From Purshia tridentata (taxonomy: Eukaryota > Streptophyta > Magnoliopsida > Rosales > Rosaceae): a DNA stretch of 42,243 nt. The notes beneath the pieces are model-generated. The model was not told the origin of the DNA. It saw only the letters and a program-made list of their open reading frames with translations, and did not search any database. The DNA lies in NCBI GenBank assembly GCA_003254885.1, contig QANT01002666.1, positions 1 to 42,243 on the forward strand. Reading direction: 5' to 3'. The translations under genes were made by a program, and so were the position numbers. Shown piece after piece: positions 1 to 12,377 of the stretch. The stretch's first letter is position 1, and every line of letters starts with the position of its first letter.

Positions 1-640
1 TAATGTAATAACATGGAAGTAATATATATATATATATATATATTATTGTAGTGGCATGTGATGTAATATTTGTGAATTATAGTGTCCTTTACTATATTAT
101 TATGTTAGACTTTTCAACTAGTACCTAATCTAAAATGCTATTAAATTTTGGTACCTAAACTAAAAAATTATTAAAATTTGGTATTTAAAGTCAATTAACT
201 TAAAAAAATATTGGATTTGAAAACTTTAAATTCCACCTCAATTGATGTTATTTTAAAAATTCAATTTTTACAAGAAAAAAAAAAGTTATGTTCATTCATC
301 ATCTCGCCAATTAATCACAAAACCACCACCATTACCATCACTGCCGCCATTGCCACCACCACCAACACCACTACTGCCCCCACTACCACCATCATTTCCG
401 TCAACACCTTAATTTTCATCTCCACTATTTCTCCCACCATCACACCCTTACCCACCATTGTCAACTCATCATAGGCATCATTTTTATTTTTGCCACTATC
501 ACCATCACTCTTTTATAATTGATGCATAAAAAAGATATACTATAAAATTCAAAATTTAAATTTTATTATTTTTAGTTTACATGTCATCCAAACACTCTAT
601 AATGAGGATCATCTTGATTAAGCGGGTATGGTAATATTAT
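1..640. other. AT-rich intergenic stretch with simple repeats
   Basis: No gene is recognised here. The stretch holds a (TA)n microsatellite at about 22-44 and an impure ACC/ACT trinucleotide run at about 318-470. That run makes a Thr/Pro/Ile-rich reading frame (211-474), which I take as a by-product of the repeat and not as a gene. Its last nine bases (632-640) are the left target-site duplication of the element that follows. Confidence 0.6.
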
Positions 641-1594
641 GGGAAATTTTAGTTATACTCAACAATTTTCTTTTGATACCCAACATATATTTTAAACTTG
701 AATAAATTATTTTATCCCTTAGTAAAATTACCAACAAGGACAAATTATAACTTTTAAAAAATCAAATTTTATTTCCATACCCAACTTTTTTACCAGCTCT
801 AACTTAACCATCATCACTCATCCTCCCTTTCATTCACACCCTCTCTCACACTCACATTATCAAACATCAAACTAAACCCTAACATCAATACAAGGGTTTT
901 TAGGCAGATGAATGGTGAAATTGTACCCTATGAGCCTCCAAATAATGTATACTTGCATTTTGTGTAATTTTTCTGCATTTTTTTCTATGTTTTAGACCTT
1001 TTAGAAATTGCTGGTTTGCGACATGTTCGACGAACCATAACTGAACACTACTACAAGTTTCGGCTGTAGCCAGTCAAACAAATGAGAAATATTCGGTTGG
1101 AGCTAACCAAAGATTTGTGACGAACTCGGCAAACCAGAGCCGAATATGGCCTCTGACAGCATAAATGAATCCAACTAAAAAATCTACCAAAAACTCAAAC
1201 CAATGGATAAAATTCATATAAAAACAACAAATTCATCATAAAATACATTTAACTTGCCCAAAATAACAAATAAAAAGTTTTAGGACTGAGATTGGGTGTC
1301 CTATTTGGTGGTGGTGAGGGGAATATGGCAGCTATTGGGTATGGTGGTGGGCTATTGGGTATGGGTGTATTGTAAATGGTTGGGTTGGGAGAGAATTTAT
1401 TATTGTTGAGTATGTGTATAAAATTGTAGGTAATGAGAGAAAATTAAAATAATAGGTTGAGTATCTATTAATAAGAATAATTTGGTAATTTGGGTTGGGT
1501 AAAATAAGAAAAACTGATTTAAAAAAGGTGGGTGTTGGGTAAATTAAGAAATTGGATAACAAAAGAAGATTGTTAGGTATAAATAGAAATTCTC
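641..1594 (+). mobile_element. Non-autonomous Mutator-like element (MULE-type MITE), copy 1
   Basis: The element is 954 bp with imperfect terminal inverted repeats of about 43 bp. The left end begins GGGAAATTTTAGTTATAC; the right end, reverse-complemented, begins GAGAATTTCTATTTATAC, and both continue into a shared CAACAAT/CTAACAAT...CTTCTTTTG block. Flanks are taatattat (632-640) and taatgttat (1595-1603), a 9-bp target duplication with one mismatch, the size typical of Mutator-like insertions. There is no transposase reading frame. The reverse complement of the copy at 10196-11188 aligns along its whole length, which confirms both boundaries. The superfamily call rests on TSD length and TIR structure, not on a protein. 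Confidence 0.8.
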
Positions 1595-2059
1595 TAATGT
1601 TATTTTCATTCTCGTCTCGCTCTGTCTCGTATATTTATTTAATAAAACTATTATATTATATGATTATATTTTAATTTATTATCTTAATTTTTGTTGCATG
1701 TAAATGATTTAGTGGTACTGTAATATAATATGAAATTTTAATATATTTCATTTATATTATAATATATATTTATATTGATTTGGTATGATAAATAAAAAAA
1801 TTTATTTATTTTAAATGATAATAGCGGCTCCAAATAACCGATTATCCGACGGTGAGGGTACGATATTGGCAGAACCGCCCCGTTACCATCCCTAACTGAT
1901 GACTAGATTGGACTACTAGAATGCAAGTGCAGACGGGTCGGGTTAAAAAACCCACATGATGCCCAATAGAAACTAAAATGGGCCTACCAACCCTGCTCAG
2001 TCGTCCTATAATGTGGGCCTTTATGTTTATTTACCCCAACGTCTATTAGATAATCAAGT
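1595..2059. other. AT-rich intergenic stretch
   Basis: No gene is recognised. A short GC-richer patch at about 1825-1895 differs from its surroundings and may be a transposon remnant, but no terminus or coding trace could be established. The promoter of the O-methyltransferase gene should lie in the right half. Confidence 0.4.
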
Positions 2060-2158
2060 ATGGCAGTGTCAGTTTTGACTCTTGATTATGTCTTTGTTTT
2101 GGCGGCAGTAACGCGCGCTTACCAACTGTTTGTTGAAATTCCTAATAGGAAAATTCAA

Positions 2159-2162
<4 letters not shown>

Positions 2163-2196
<34 letters not shown>
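2163..2196. repeat. (AG)n microsatellite in the 5' region of the O-methyltransferase gene
   Basis: An uninterrupted AG repeat of 17 units ends 34 bases before the proposed ATG at 2231. Such GA/CT tracts are common in plant 5' UTRs. It also lies inside a 46-codon upstream reading frame (2060-2200). Confidence 0.9.
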
Positions 2197-2198
<2 letters not shown>

Positions 2199-2230
2199 AA
2201 TATTAGTTTTGTGTGTCCTTCGCTTATTCT

Positions 2231-4887
2231 ATGGGGAGCAGCATCTTGGGGGTTCATCGTTGGTCCATGCTAGCCTATCAGCGGGCAATGCTTCCACAAA
2301 AGTACACAAAGCTGTCACCAAAGTTCCATTCATTGTCTGCAGCTGTCAATGTTGCTACCAATGCCACCTTCGGAGCCTCCTCTGACAGGTACGGTAGAGG
2401 TTGCTTTGGCTTGGCAGCATGCAGCATCAAGTTGAAGAAGGGCGTAAGAGGTTGTGCCACAAAACCATTTGTTGTTGCCAAAGATGAAAAGTATGGAAAC
2501 AAGCAAGTTATTAGTATTACTCCAAGCCTTTACGATTACATTCTTGCCAATGTTAGAGAGCCAGAGGTAAATGAAATGAACCCACATTCTGATTTTCCTA
2601 AATTGAATCTTTCTAAGCATCTTAGTGCTTTTTATTTCTTCTACATGTGCATTTACCTGGTGGGTAACTTAATAGAGGGTACATTTCAGGTTCTACGACA
2701 ACTTAGGGAGGAGACTGCTTCTATGCGTGGTAGTCAGATGCAGGTACTTGTTCCTTTTAATGATTCGTCTTATCATTTTATGTAACTTTCATGATGAAAC
2801 ATTGTGGGAAATAAGATATAGGAGAAGGAGACTGCTGGTTTGAGACAGCTGAGACCTCCTGAAAACAGTTGAAACTTTTAATCGACAATCAAATCTAATA
2901 TTAATTTCCCTTTACAGTATCAGTATGTAATGGACAGACTTCTAAGGCTAACTTGACAGGGCTCCTATGGTGGGCATTTAACACTAAATTTCGTATTTCT
3001 TTTTAACAAAACCTAGTAGGAATGTATTTTTCTATTTTAACCAGTAGATTAACACTGGTTTTCAATTACTCATCCAAGAAAACTACCGTAGTGAAGTGAC
3101 AGATATGAATTGAACTTTACATGGCATGTCCGATGTTTTCTATTGCTTCTTTATATTGCACACGGAGGTTGACAGTGTTGTGTTATCTGGAATAGGTGTC
3201 TCCTGACCAGGCTCAATTGCTTGCAATGCTTGTGCAGATTCATGGGGCTGAAAAGTGTATCGAAGTTGGAGTTTATACTGTATGTATCTCTCCTCATTTA
3301 AATTTAACTGTATTTCTCATTAGACAGAAAATGAATACATCTGACCCTCCCCAAAACCTTCAATGGGGAGTGTCAATGTGTCATGCACTGGGCGGCCTTT
3401 TTTCAGAAAAAAATTCCAATTAGCTATTTTGTTTGAAAACCGAGGCTATAGAAAAATTCATTCTTGGCTTAAAGGATGCATGTGGTGAAATATAATTCAT
3501 ATAGAGATTCTTTGACTGGTAGTGTGATGAATTAGCCACATCTGATATAATTATTACTGTTTAATTCAGGGATATTCATCATTGGCTATTGCATTGGTCC
3601 TTCCAGAATCAGGTAGGTTAGTAGCATGTGAAAGAGATGCCAACAGTCTCGAGGTTGCAAAAAAGTATTATGATCAAGCCAATGTTTCCCACAAGGTAGT
3701 ATGTCTTTAACTTGCCATTATTACTAGAGGCACCTTGTTCTTGCAAATGGATGACTGTATCTTATGCAGTAGCTAAGGGTACCACATCAGTACATTGTGG
3801 TAATGTGCTTATAGTGGGTGTTGCAGAAATTAGAAAACACTTGAGAAGCACTACCTGGTCATGTGTATCAAATTACGTAGTCCCTTTCTCCCCGTGATTT
3901 ACTTTAAAAATGATCTGTATATGAATATAATCCCACAATTATATCTTTCAGCTAATACTTCTTTCAGCATATATATATGCATAGCTCTGAAATACTAATT
4001 TGGTTATAGGTGGATGTTGAATATGGACTTGCAGCAGATGCCTTGAGATCACTGATTCAGAACGGTGAAGCATGTAGGTAATGTAGCAAGCATATTAAAA
4101 AGGATGATGCATTTTTGCTTTTTTCATCTGTCTTTTTGAAATTTTTTTTCCAAATGTTAAGAAGAAAGCTTGTCGGTTGGAATATTCAGAGAATATATAG
4201 ATAGTGGTTCTGCCTTCATGCCAATGAATTTTCACAGTACAGCTGTTTTGTACTTAGCAATCCAGTCTAGTCAGGGTCAGAACTTTTTTTGTCAATGCTT
4301 GTTACATTATTCCTTTTTCACAATTTTACTGTTTCTATGCAGCTATGATTTTGCATTTGTTGATGCTGACAAGAAGATGTATCAGGAATACTTTGAATTG
4401 TTACTACAACTTGTAAGCCCAAAACAATTTATTTTAAGTTCAAATCCATCTACCGGCCAGTTTACTCTGTTTTCTTTATTTTTTCTCCCCCTTCCTCATT
4501 TGGTTTCTTTGAGCAGTTTGCATGTAGCTTTTGGTCTCTTGTTTCAGGTGAGGGTTGGGGGTCTCATTGTGTTCGATAATGTACTCTGGCATGGAAAAGT
4601 TGCTGACCCAGAGGTGAATCAATAACTAGGCTTTATTTACTCTCATCAATCCCTTAAAAATGAAGCATGCTTAATGTTGTCTTTTTGGGCAGGTAAATGA
4701 TGCCAAGACTGTCAGCATTAGAAATTTCAATGCAAGTATAATGGAGGACACGCGCGTGAGCATCAGTATGGTAGGTCTTCATACCTAAGAAAATTCTGAG
4801 GCTTATCTTGGTTGTTCCATAACCCTAAATCTTTTGGAGTCTCAGGTACCCATCGGGGATGGCATGACAATCTGCCGAAAGAGGTGA
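2231..4887 (+). CDS. Cation-dependent SAM O-methyltransferase (CCoAOMT-like, methyltransf_3 family)
   Basis: Nine exons: 2231-2566, 2690-2743, 3196-3279, 3570-3695, 4010-4077, 4343-4412, 4548-4613, 4693-4770 and 4846-4887, joined by GT-AG introns with continuous frame, giving 307 residues. The SAM-binding motif I is seen as EVGVYTGYSSLA (about 153-164). The divalent metal ligands expected in this family are FVDADK (Asp230) and FDN (Asp256, Asn257). These place it in the caffeoyl-CoA O-methyltransferase superfamily, but the sequence resembles the divergent plant subgroup (Arabidopsis At3g62000-like) more than true lignin CCoAOMT, so the substrate is unknown. Residues 1 to about 95 precede the fold and are rich in Ser, Ala and Lys/Arg with few acids, consistent with an organelle transit peptide (inference). 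The start is the first ATG in frame after an in-frame TAA at 2198. Confidence 0.9.
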
Positions 4888-5921
4888 CCTCATAACAATA
4901 GTTGATGTACCTCTTGACTTGGGGACCAATGCCATAACTAAATTATTGTGTACATAAGTTTTGTGTTGTTTATTTCTCTGGGAGAAATATTAAAGGGAAG
5001 CTATGTAAGTTTGATTTGTTTGTTTATGATTCAATAAGAGGGGTTGATTTGGGAGTTTTGTGTTTTGAATTAAGGAGATTGTGGCATGAAGAAGATTTTG
5101 ATTTGAAAGCATAACTTGGCCAAAAAATCAATACATAAAAATGGAGCTATTAGCATACTCCTACTGAGTCCTTACCAACCCGCCGCACATTCCACTTTCA
5201 GTTGGACCCGCTATAGTACATAGAAATCAATTCCAAATTCATTCGGTTCTCTTGCATACCATAAAAAGAAAGATTCACTCACTCGACCTCTATGTGAATA
5301 TATCTTTCTACGGAAAATTGAAAGATTTTGTACCTTATGCGGCAAGGAAAAATGAAAAAAATGATTAAGAATTAAAAATTTTATGAGTTGTGAATCTTAT
5401 ATTAATTGTAAAAATCTAATTTTCGAATGTGTTATCTTTACTTGTCTTTATAGTTATTGGATAATCCAGTTGTAAAATTACCACTCAAGTTCGATACTTT
5501 CTCCCAACTCTAAAAATAGAATTTTAATTCTTCACTTGTCTCTCATATTAGTCTGACCCTAGGACTAAAATTAGGATTTTGTAAAATCAAACCTGATATT
5601 AATGTTTTTATTGGAAGTGTTTTTGCCCACCTAACACTTTTATTTTAGGAATAAGATAATATAATATATCAAAATCAAAAAATTCAATCAAATCTTGCAT
5701 TTTAACTTAAAAAACGCTTTCTAAATAAACACTTTCTTTTTTTGCCTGTAGAAACATAACATGCTTCTCCATAAGCACCGCAATGAACTTCCCTCAGCCA
5801 AAAACTTGTTAATTCATAATCGCTTTTGAGTTTTATCACTGCGAATTGCGAAATAGGCCGTACAGAGTTTATTCTACTACACACATTACGTACCTTCATA
5901 TCCAATCTTTTAAGTCCGAAA
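4888..5921. other. Intergenic region between the O-methyltransferase and translocator genes
   Basis: This AT-rich stretch should hold the 3' UTR of the upstream gene (to roughly 5040, with an AATAAG-like signal near 5032) and the promoter and 5' UTR of the translocator gene. No further gene, repeat or transposon end is recognised. Confidence 0.5.
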
Positions 5922-8900
5922 ATGGCGGATCGGCTGCGTACTTTGTGTAAGGACGAGATACTCACTTACGCCTACCTTCTGCTCTACATCTCACTCTCCA
6001 GCAGTCAGATCTTCTTCAATAAGGTGCATAGATAGATTGCTTGCATCTGTTAATTTTCATTATGCTGATTCTGTCCCACGTATTCGGCGAATATTCGGTG
6101 TTCCTTTGTTTGTTTGCTCAGAAAATGTTGAGGTGATTTTGTAGGATGTGAAAATTGGACAAATCCCATTTCGACTTGAACCAGTTACAAGAGCATGGTA
6201 TTAGTTTGGATGGGTTTTCATGTTTTGGAAACCTATAGGCTATACAGTGTAAAGAGTAGACTCGGTTAAAGCTAAATTGCATTTTGGTGATTCTATTGCT
6301 CTTGAAATTAGCTTTACATTATTGTTGAAAGCTAAATTGCATTTTAGTGATTCTATTGCTCTTCAAATTAGCTATACACTATTGTTGATAGTGTATGGAT
6401 TAGGCACAGATGGATGATTTTTTTGGCTGTGTCTGTTTCTTTACAATTTATTTTTAAAAACCAGTTATACTGGGTTTTGTTCTGTTACGCATTGCCTGCA
6501 TTATCAAATGGTGCTTTAGAAGTTGCAATGACAAGAATTTGCACAAAAAGTTCCCATCCGGTTGCATGACATTGTAAGACATGCATCTTAGGGCCTTAGC
6601 CTTAGCATGAAATGTTTTGAGATCAGAAATACATAGATTACACATACCTTGTGTTCAGGCATTAAGATATGGGGACAATGAAAGAAAAACTGAAAAAATG
6701 CTTATGATAGGAACTTAGTTTCTTAAGAAAATCTGGTTTTCTTTTCCTTCCCTTTTTTGGTTTGAATCTGATCAAGGGCTGTATAAGAGTGTAAAAGCAA
6801 TGAAGGTCAAGTAGAGCTTTGGAGGTCTGAATCTAGTAATTTTGATAAGATTTGAAAAGGCTGGCTAAATTCATACTAGTGAGCTTTTCTTTTTGAAAAA
6901 ATTTCATACCACTGAGCTTTTCTCTTCGAAAAAAATCATATCAATGAGCTTTCATTGCAAACAGAAGAGGAATTGAAACTTTAGGAGCCTCCATCTTTTA
7001 CAAACACTCTGTATTGCTGTAGGAGTAGGGTAGTACTTCTTTATATTAGACATAAAAGTAATTTTGGATGTTCAAAACATTTATTACAATATCCCTGTGG
7101 CAAATATTTTATTAGTAACTATTATTACATTGTTGGTTAATATAATTAAGTGGAGATACAATTTTGTAAGAGGTTGTTTTACAGGACTAACACAAGGGTA
7201 TTATTTAAACTTTGGAATGCAGTGGGTTCTGTCGTCCAAGGAAATAAACTTTCCTTATCCTCTTGGATTGACTCTACTTCACATGGTCTTCTCCTCCGTC
7301 TTATGCTTTCTACTCACCAAAGTTTTTAAGGTATTTATTTAAGTTACCAAATACTGTGATGATCATTAAGTAAAAAATAGCTTGTGCTCAAAAACTTATT
7401 TTATTACTTCACAGATTATGAAGGTTGAGGAAGGAATGACTGCAGATATGTAAGTAAAGAAGGGACTACACTTACTTTTTCTTATATTTAATTGTTGAAG
7501 ATTGCATCTGTTGATTTATTAGTCTCTTTTGGCTTGCTACCCATATCCAATCCCAATTCCCTACAGGCTTGACATATATGGAGTTATATGATCCTTATTG
7601 CACTCTTAAATCTCTATGCCTTCTTTTGAAATCCTAACGACTCTCCAGATTCATTTTGATTGATAGAAGGCATAAAAAAAAAAGTAAATTTTTTTTAAAC
7701 TGCTGATCTTTGTTAGTTGAAAAATTTTCTTCATATAAAAAAAATACTAACATTTTTGTTGGCTGATCCTTCACTTGTGTATTCTTTACTAAGATCATTC
7801 ATCCTCTGGCTAAATTAACTGTGAAAATGATTTAGAACATTCATATTTTTTTCCACTTTTATTGATTTCCCACTCAGAATCTGATGAAATTTTAGTATAC
7901 AGATACGTGACATCAGTAATGCCAATTGGTGCAATGTTTGCAATGACTCTTTGGCTGGGAAATACTGCCTACATGTATATTTCAGTTGCATTTGCACAAA
8001 TGCTGAAAGCAATCAGTAAGTTTTCACTAATTTTTTTGGTTCTTTTTAGTCCGCTATAACTGTGTAGAGGTCGTGGAGACATATTATCATCTAGGAAATT
8101 TTTTCTTAATCTGTATGTTTGGGGATCCTGATTAATGTCTGCTGTTTTATATGATGCCCCTTATAGTTGTCTGTTTGTTCAACAGTAGGAAATTACGGTG
8201 ATCAACAAGTTTGGGTATTATATTTATTAGTCATCATGATTAGGAATTCTCTCTCTCAGTCTTTTGGATTTCTTGAATGACATATGTTTGCAGTGCCAGT
8301 AGCTGTTTTCATTCTTGGAGTGGCAGCAGGACTCGAGGTAATGAGCTGCAGAATGCTACTGATCATGTCAGTGATAAGTTTTGGTGTTCTGGTGGCTTCC
8401 TATGGTGAAATAAATATTAGCTGGATTGGAGTGGTTTATCAGATGGGAGGAGTTGTTGGAGAAGCTTTAAGACTTATTTTTATGGAGATTTTTGTTAAAA
8501 GGAAGGGTCTCAAATTAAATCCAATATCTGTCATGTACTATGTTAGCCCGTGCAGGTATGCGTTTGTACTTGTAAAATTCATCAACTTTTGCCTTTCTAC
8601 TTGTAATGTATTATAGGGCTGTATTGTGATATGATGACTGAATTTCTATGCAGTGCTCTTTGCCTATTCGTTCCGTGGATCTTTTTAGAGAAAACAAAGA
8701 TGGAAGAAAATAGTTCATGGAACTTTCCAGTACTTGTGCTAACACTCAACTCTCTGTGCACTTTTGCCTTAAACTTATCAGTTTTCCTTGTGATCACTCA
8801 TACAAGTGCTCTGACCATTCGTGTTGCTGGAGTTGTCAAGGATTGGGTGGTTGTCTTATTATCTGCCCTTCTTTTCGCTGATACAAAGCTGACTATTATA

Positions 8901-9254
8901 AATCTGGTTGGTTATGCCATTGGTAAGTGTCTGACCATGTATACATATTTTTGTTTTAGTATCATTGGAACCTACAGATCATTTTGGATGGCACATGGCC
9001 ATGCTTGGTTCACAGTTTCATTTATGAGATGAGCTCATTTATTTACTACAATACATGATAAACTATTGCTGGAGAACTATACCCACAAATGAATATAAAC
9101 TATAACGTTACCATTTTTTTTTTATGCAGCCATAGCAGGTGTAGCAGCATATAATAATCACAAGTTGAAAAAAGAAGTCTCTAGAGGTAGCTCTGACGAA
9201 CCTGAAACTTCCCAACCTATACTAATGGCCTCATCATCAAATCCCAGCAAGTAG
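5922..9254 (+). CDS. Sugar-phosphate/phosphate translocator-like membrane protein (NST/TPT, drug-metabolite transporter superfamily)
   Basis: Seven exons: 5922-6023, 7223-7330, 7415-7449, 7903-8015, 8294-8555, 8654-8922 and 9130-9254. All junctions keep frame and give 337 residues, matching the roughly 340 residues of the plant At3g14410/At1g53660-type proteins. The product is almost entirely hydrophobic helices, about ten in number. Landmarks are the short N terminus MADRLRTLCKDEILTYAYLL, the segment NPVSVMYY-like LNPISVMYYVSPC, and the conserved late block SALTIRVAGVVKDW that marks this transporter family. The tail from about residue 305 is polar and ends in a Lys/Ser-rich stretch, presumably cytosolic. 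There is no long N-terminal plastid transit region, so a Golgi or other endomembrane location is more likely than the plastid envelope. The transported substrate cannot be read from the sequence. Intron 1 is 1.2 kb. Confidence 0.9.
6268..6388. repeat. 60-bp tandem duplication in intron 1 of the translocator gene
   Basis: Two adjacent copies start at about 6271 and 6331 (GCTAAATTGCATTTT...), exactly 60 bp apart and differing at a few positions. They are intronic and have no coding effect. Confidence 0.85.
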
Positions 9255-10195
9255 AGATGTTACAAGAGGACTTGGTCTAGTTATTTTTGAGGTTTGCACT
9301 CTTACATTTCACAAAATGTTTGTTCCCAAAATCCATGATCTCTTCTTATAATCTTTTTTCTTTGGGTTCCAACATTCCAACTGCCCCTTAAATGGATGAA
9401 ATTGTGTTGCACAGAAGTAACATATAATTTTGTTTTTTTACATAGCTTGACGGAACGTAATGCATAAATTTAGATTATGGTTTGTTGAAACCTCGGTGGA
9501 TAAGGTCTTTCATCTTTGTGTCATTTTTGCAGCTGCTCCTGTGATGGGGTAAATTTTGTGACGGTTTGAAGCAGAAATGAGATTGTAAGTATAAAGATGT
9601 GATATTCACACAATTCTCTCTTCATCACAAAGGTAGGCATTTACTGAGGGCATTTCAAAAGTTGGTGCACTTATGATGCTGCCTCTGCGCAACTAATAGT
9701 TTGGACCTGGACCCTGGTGTGCCAGGGTTAATTACTTTTCCCCAGTTTTATACATGCAAGAGTTGCTTTAAGTTTGCAATGGGAATAAAAAAAAATGAGG
9801 TAGCCAGATTTTCTAGGCCTACCCATACTATCAAATTTTATCACTTGAATTTTTTATTATAGAAATTGAAGTGGAATTGCTGTTTCTTGGCGCAGGGATG
9901 CCCATGGTTGGTTGATTGGTTGGTGAGACTTAAATTATATAATAGAATTTTAGAAGGATGGATAAGAACAAGGCCTTGGAAATAGGCATTTGAAGTTTTG
10001 CTAAGATATTATTATAGGTTTTATGGCATCTGAAATGACTAATTGTGTCTCCTGTGTAGCAACTGGTTTCTCCCCCTTTTAAATTGCAGCAACCAAATTG
10101 ATCAGTTTGTACTTTGTAGAGCATACTTACTTTATAAATTTTGCTTCACTACTATTTTCTTTAGGCTCATTCACTGAGTTTACGAGATGTTGATA
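9255..10195. other. 3' region of the translocator gene and intergenic DNA
   Basis: This likely holds the translocator 3' UTR in its first few hundred bases. No gene or repeat is recognised. The last nine bases (10187-10195, atgttgata) are the left target duplication of the next element. Confidence 0.5.
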
Positions 10196-11188
10196 GGGAA
10201 TTTCTATTTATACCCAACAATTTTCTTTTGTTACCCAATTTCTTAATTTATCCAACACCCACCTTTTTCAAATCAGTTTTTTCTTATTGTACTCAACTTC
10301 AATTATCACATTATCCTTATTAATAGATACCCAACTCATTATTTTAATTTTTTCTCTTTACCCACAATTTAACACACATACCTAACAATAATAAATTTCT
10401 CTCCCAATCCAAGCATTTACACTACACCAATACCAATAGGCCAACACCATACCTAATAGCTGCCATATTTCCCTTACCACCACCAAATAGAACATTCAAT
10501 CTCAATTCTTAAGCTTTTTATTTGTTATTTTGGGCAAATTAAAAGTATTTTATGATGGGTTTGTTGTTTTTATATGAATTTTATTCATTGGTCTGAGTTT
10601 TTAGTGGATTTTTGGGTTAGATTCATTTATGCTGTCGGAGGCCATTTAGCCCTAGTCTGTCGAGTTCGTCGTAAATCTTTGGTTGGCATCAACTGGACAT
10701 TTTTCATTTGTTCGGTCGGCTCCAACCGAACATTTCTCATTTGTTTGGTCGGCTCCAACCGAACATTGCAGTCGTGTTTAGTTCTGGTTCGCCAAACACG
10801 TCCCTAACAAAAAATTTTTAAAACGTCTAAAACATGGAAAAATGCAGAAAAATTATACAAAATGCACACATACATCATTTGGAGGCTCATAGGGTATGAT
10901 TTCACCATTCATCCACCTAAAAACCCTTGTTTTGATGTTAGGGTTTAATTTGATGTTAGTGTGAGTGTGAGAGAGGGTGTGAGTGAGAGTGAGGATGAGT
11001 GAGGATGGTAGGATATGGCTGGTAAATGAATTGAGTATTAGGTTTTGGGTATGAAAAGAAAATTTGATTTTTTAAAAATTATAATTTGTCTTTATTGGTA
11101 ATTTTACTAAGGGATAAAATAGTCCATTCAAGTTTAAAATATATATTGGGTATTAAAAGAAAATTGTTGGGTATGACTAAAATTTCCC
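10196..11188 (-). mobile_element. Non-autonomous Mutator-like element (MULE-type MITE), copy 2, inverted
   Basis: The 993-bp element is flanked by a perfect 9-bp target duplication, atgttgata at 10187-10195 and again at 11189-11197. Its left end GGGAATTTCTATTTATACCC matches the reverse complement of the right end of the copy at 641-1594. Its right end, reverse-complemented (GGGAAATTTTAGTCATAC), matches that copy's left end, so the two are in opposite orientation. There is no transposase. It carries a short internal tandem duplication at about 10698-10765. The intact target duplication suggests that it is younger than copy 1. Confidence 0.88.
10698..10766. repeat. Short tandem repeat inside MITE copy 2
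   Basis: Two copies of a ~36-bp unit containing TCATTTGTTCGGTCGGCTCC and its variant with TTTGG lie side by side (about 10705 and 10737). Copy 1 seems to have a single equivalent. Confidence 0.7.
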
Positions 11189-11197
11189 ATGTTGATA

Positions 11198-12293
11198 TTA
11201 TTTTGCCAAGCTCCATATATTAAACTCATTATATCAATAGCCTTTATATTAAAATAAAGGACAGAAACCTGTAGAAAGAAAACAAGCTTTTTCTATCCTC
11301 ACATTTTTTCTTTAAAAAACCCCTTACTCAATTCATACACCAATATTTTGTTTTACTTTCCTTTTCTTCACGTCACCAGTTGTGCTTGGCCTGGGTGTGC
11401 ATGGAAGAGATTTTAGATTCGAATTTTCATGTAAGAGAAAAAAATGTGTGTTATTTATACGTAATTTTAATGGTTTATGTGTATCCAAGCCAATGTGTCC
11501 AATTTTACGTTAAGGGAGCTTTTATTTGTTCCCAAGTTCTACACATTTATTTTGGATAGGGACAATCCCCATACATAGTGGATTTTAAAAACATAACACT
11601 TGATCAATCATCAATGCATCAATATATCACATGTATATGTAAATTTGGGATCCTATTAATACCGTTCAATCAATACATCCAACATAACTATAAAAGGCTA
11701 TCCTTTAAGGGAATTAACTTTTTATTTTTGGAAAACTTTTTTCAAAAATCTTAAAAAGATAATAGAAAACTAGAAAAAATAATGTAACTAAAAAATAGAA
11801 AAAAAAACTAGAAAACACAGAGGCTGGGACCTTTTTCAAAAATTTTAATTTTATAAACAATCTTAGCAATATATCTTTTAATTTTTGCGTTTAAAAGATT
11901 TCGTTTAGAACTGTTATTAAAATGTAGATGTTAAGTGATGATGAAATGTTTGGTAGCAAGGGGCATTACAAAACCGAAGCCTAACGAACGAACGAACCTA
12001 ACGAGGCCCATAACCGGCCTTAAAACATAACAAGATTACAAGACAGTTTAAAAGAGGGGCCAGAAGAGGAAAATAGGAGAAGAGGGGAAGAAATGAACCC
12101 TCGAAAATCAGACAAGGGATTTGCTTCTTCAGCTCTCTCTCTGTCTGTGCCCGCCTTTCCTTTCACTTACTAAGTTACTATTGCCTTATTCAAATGTAAA
12201 ATTATTAAATAAATAAATAACATTTCTTTTCCCTTCTTTTATTCATTTTTGGTTCGAAGAAAAGGCGCTAGAGAATAGAGATTAGGGAGAGGC
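11198..12293. other. Intergenic region and probable promoter of the UBP25-like gene
   Basis: The DNA is AT-rich up to about 12000, then becomes a mixed 5'-UTR-like sequence with CT tracts (about 12130-12175). No gene, transposon terminus or clear TATA box was found. Confidence 0.45.
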
Positions 12294-12377
12294 ATGGTAT
12301 TGCGGTGGTGGTGCGGAGGAGGGAGCATCGAAACGCCGTCGTGCGATGCAGCATCGGAAGCCGGTGGTCGGCGTTGA
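12294..12377 (+). promoter_or_regulatory. Candidate upstream ORF overlapping the UBP25 start (TGATG)
   Basis: An ATG at 12294 opens a 27-codon frame that ends with TGA at 12375-12377. The A of that stop is the first base of the main ATG at 12377, giving the stop-start overlap TGATG. If the transcript starts upstream of 12294, ribosomes would translate this uORF and could reach the main frame by reinitiation or leaky scanning. The transcription start is not known, so a regulatory role is inference. Confidence 0.45.

Noticed and set aside
211..474. Thr/Pro/Ile-rich reading frame near the left edge
   Set aside because: It follows from an impure ACC/ACT trinucleotide repeat, has no family motif, and its start is not an ATG in good context.
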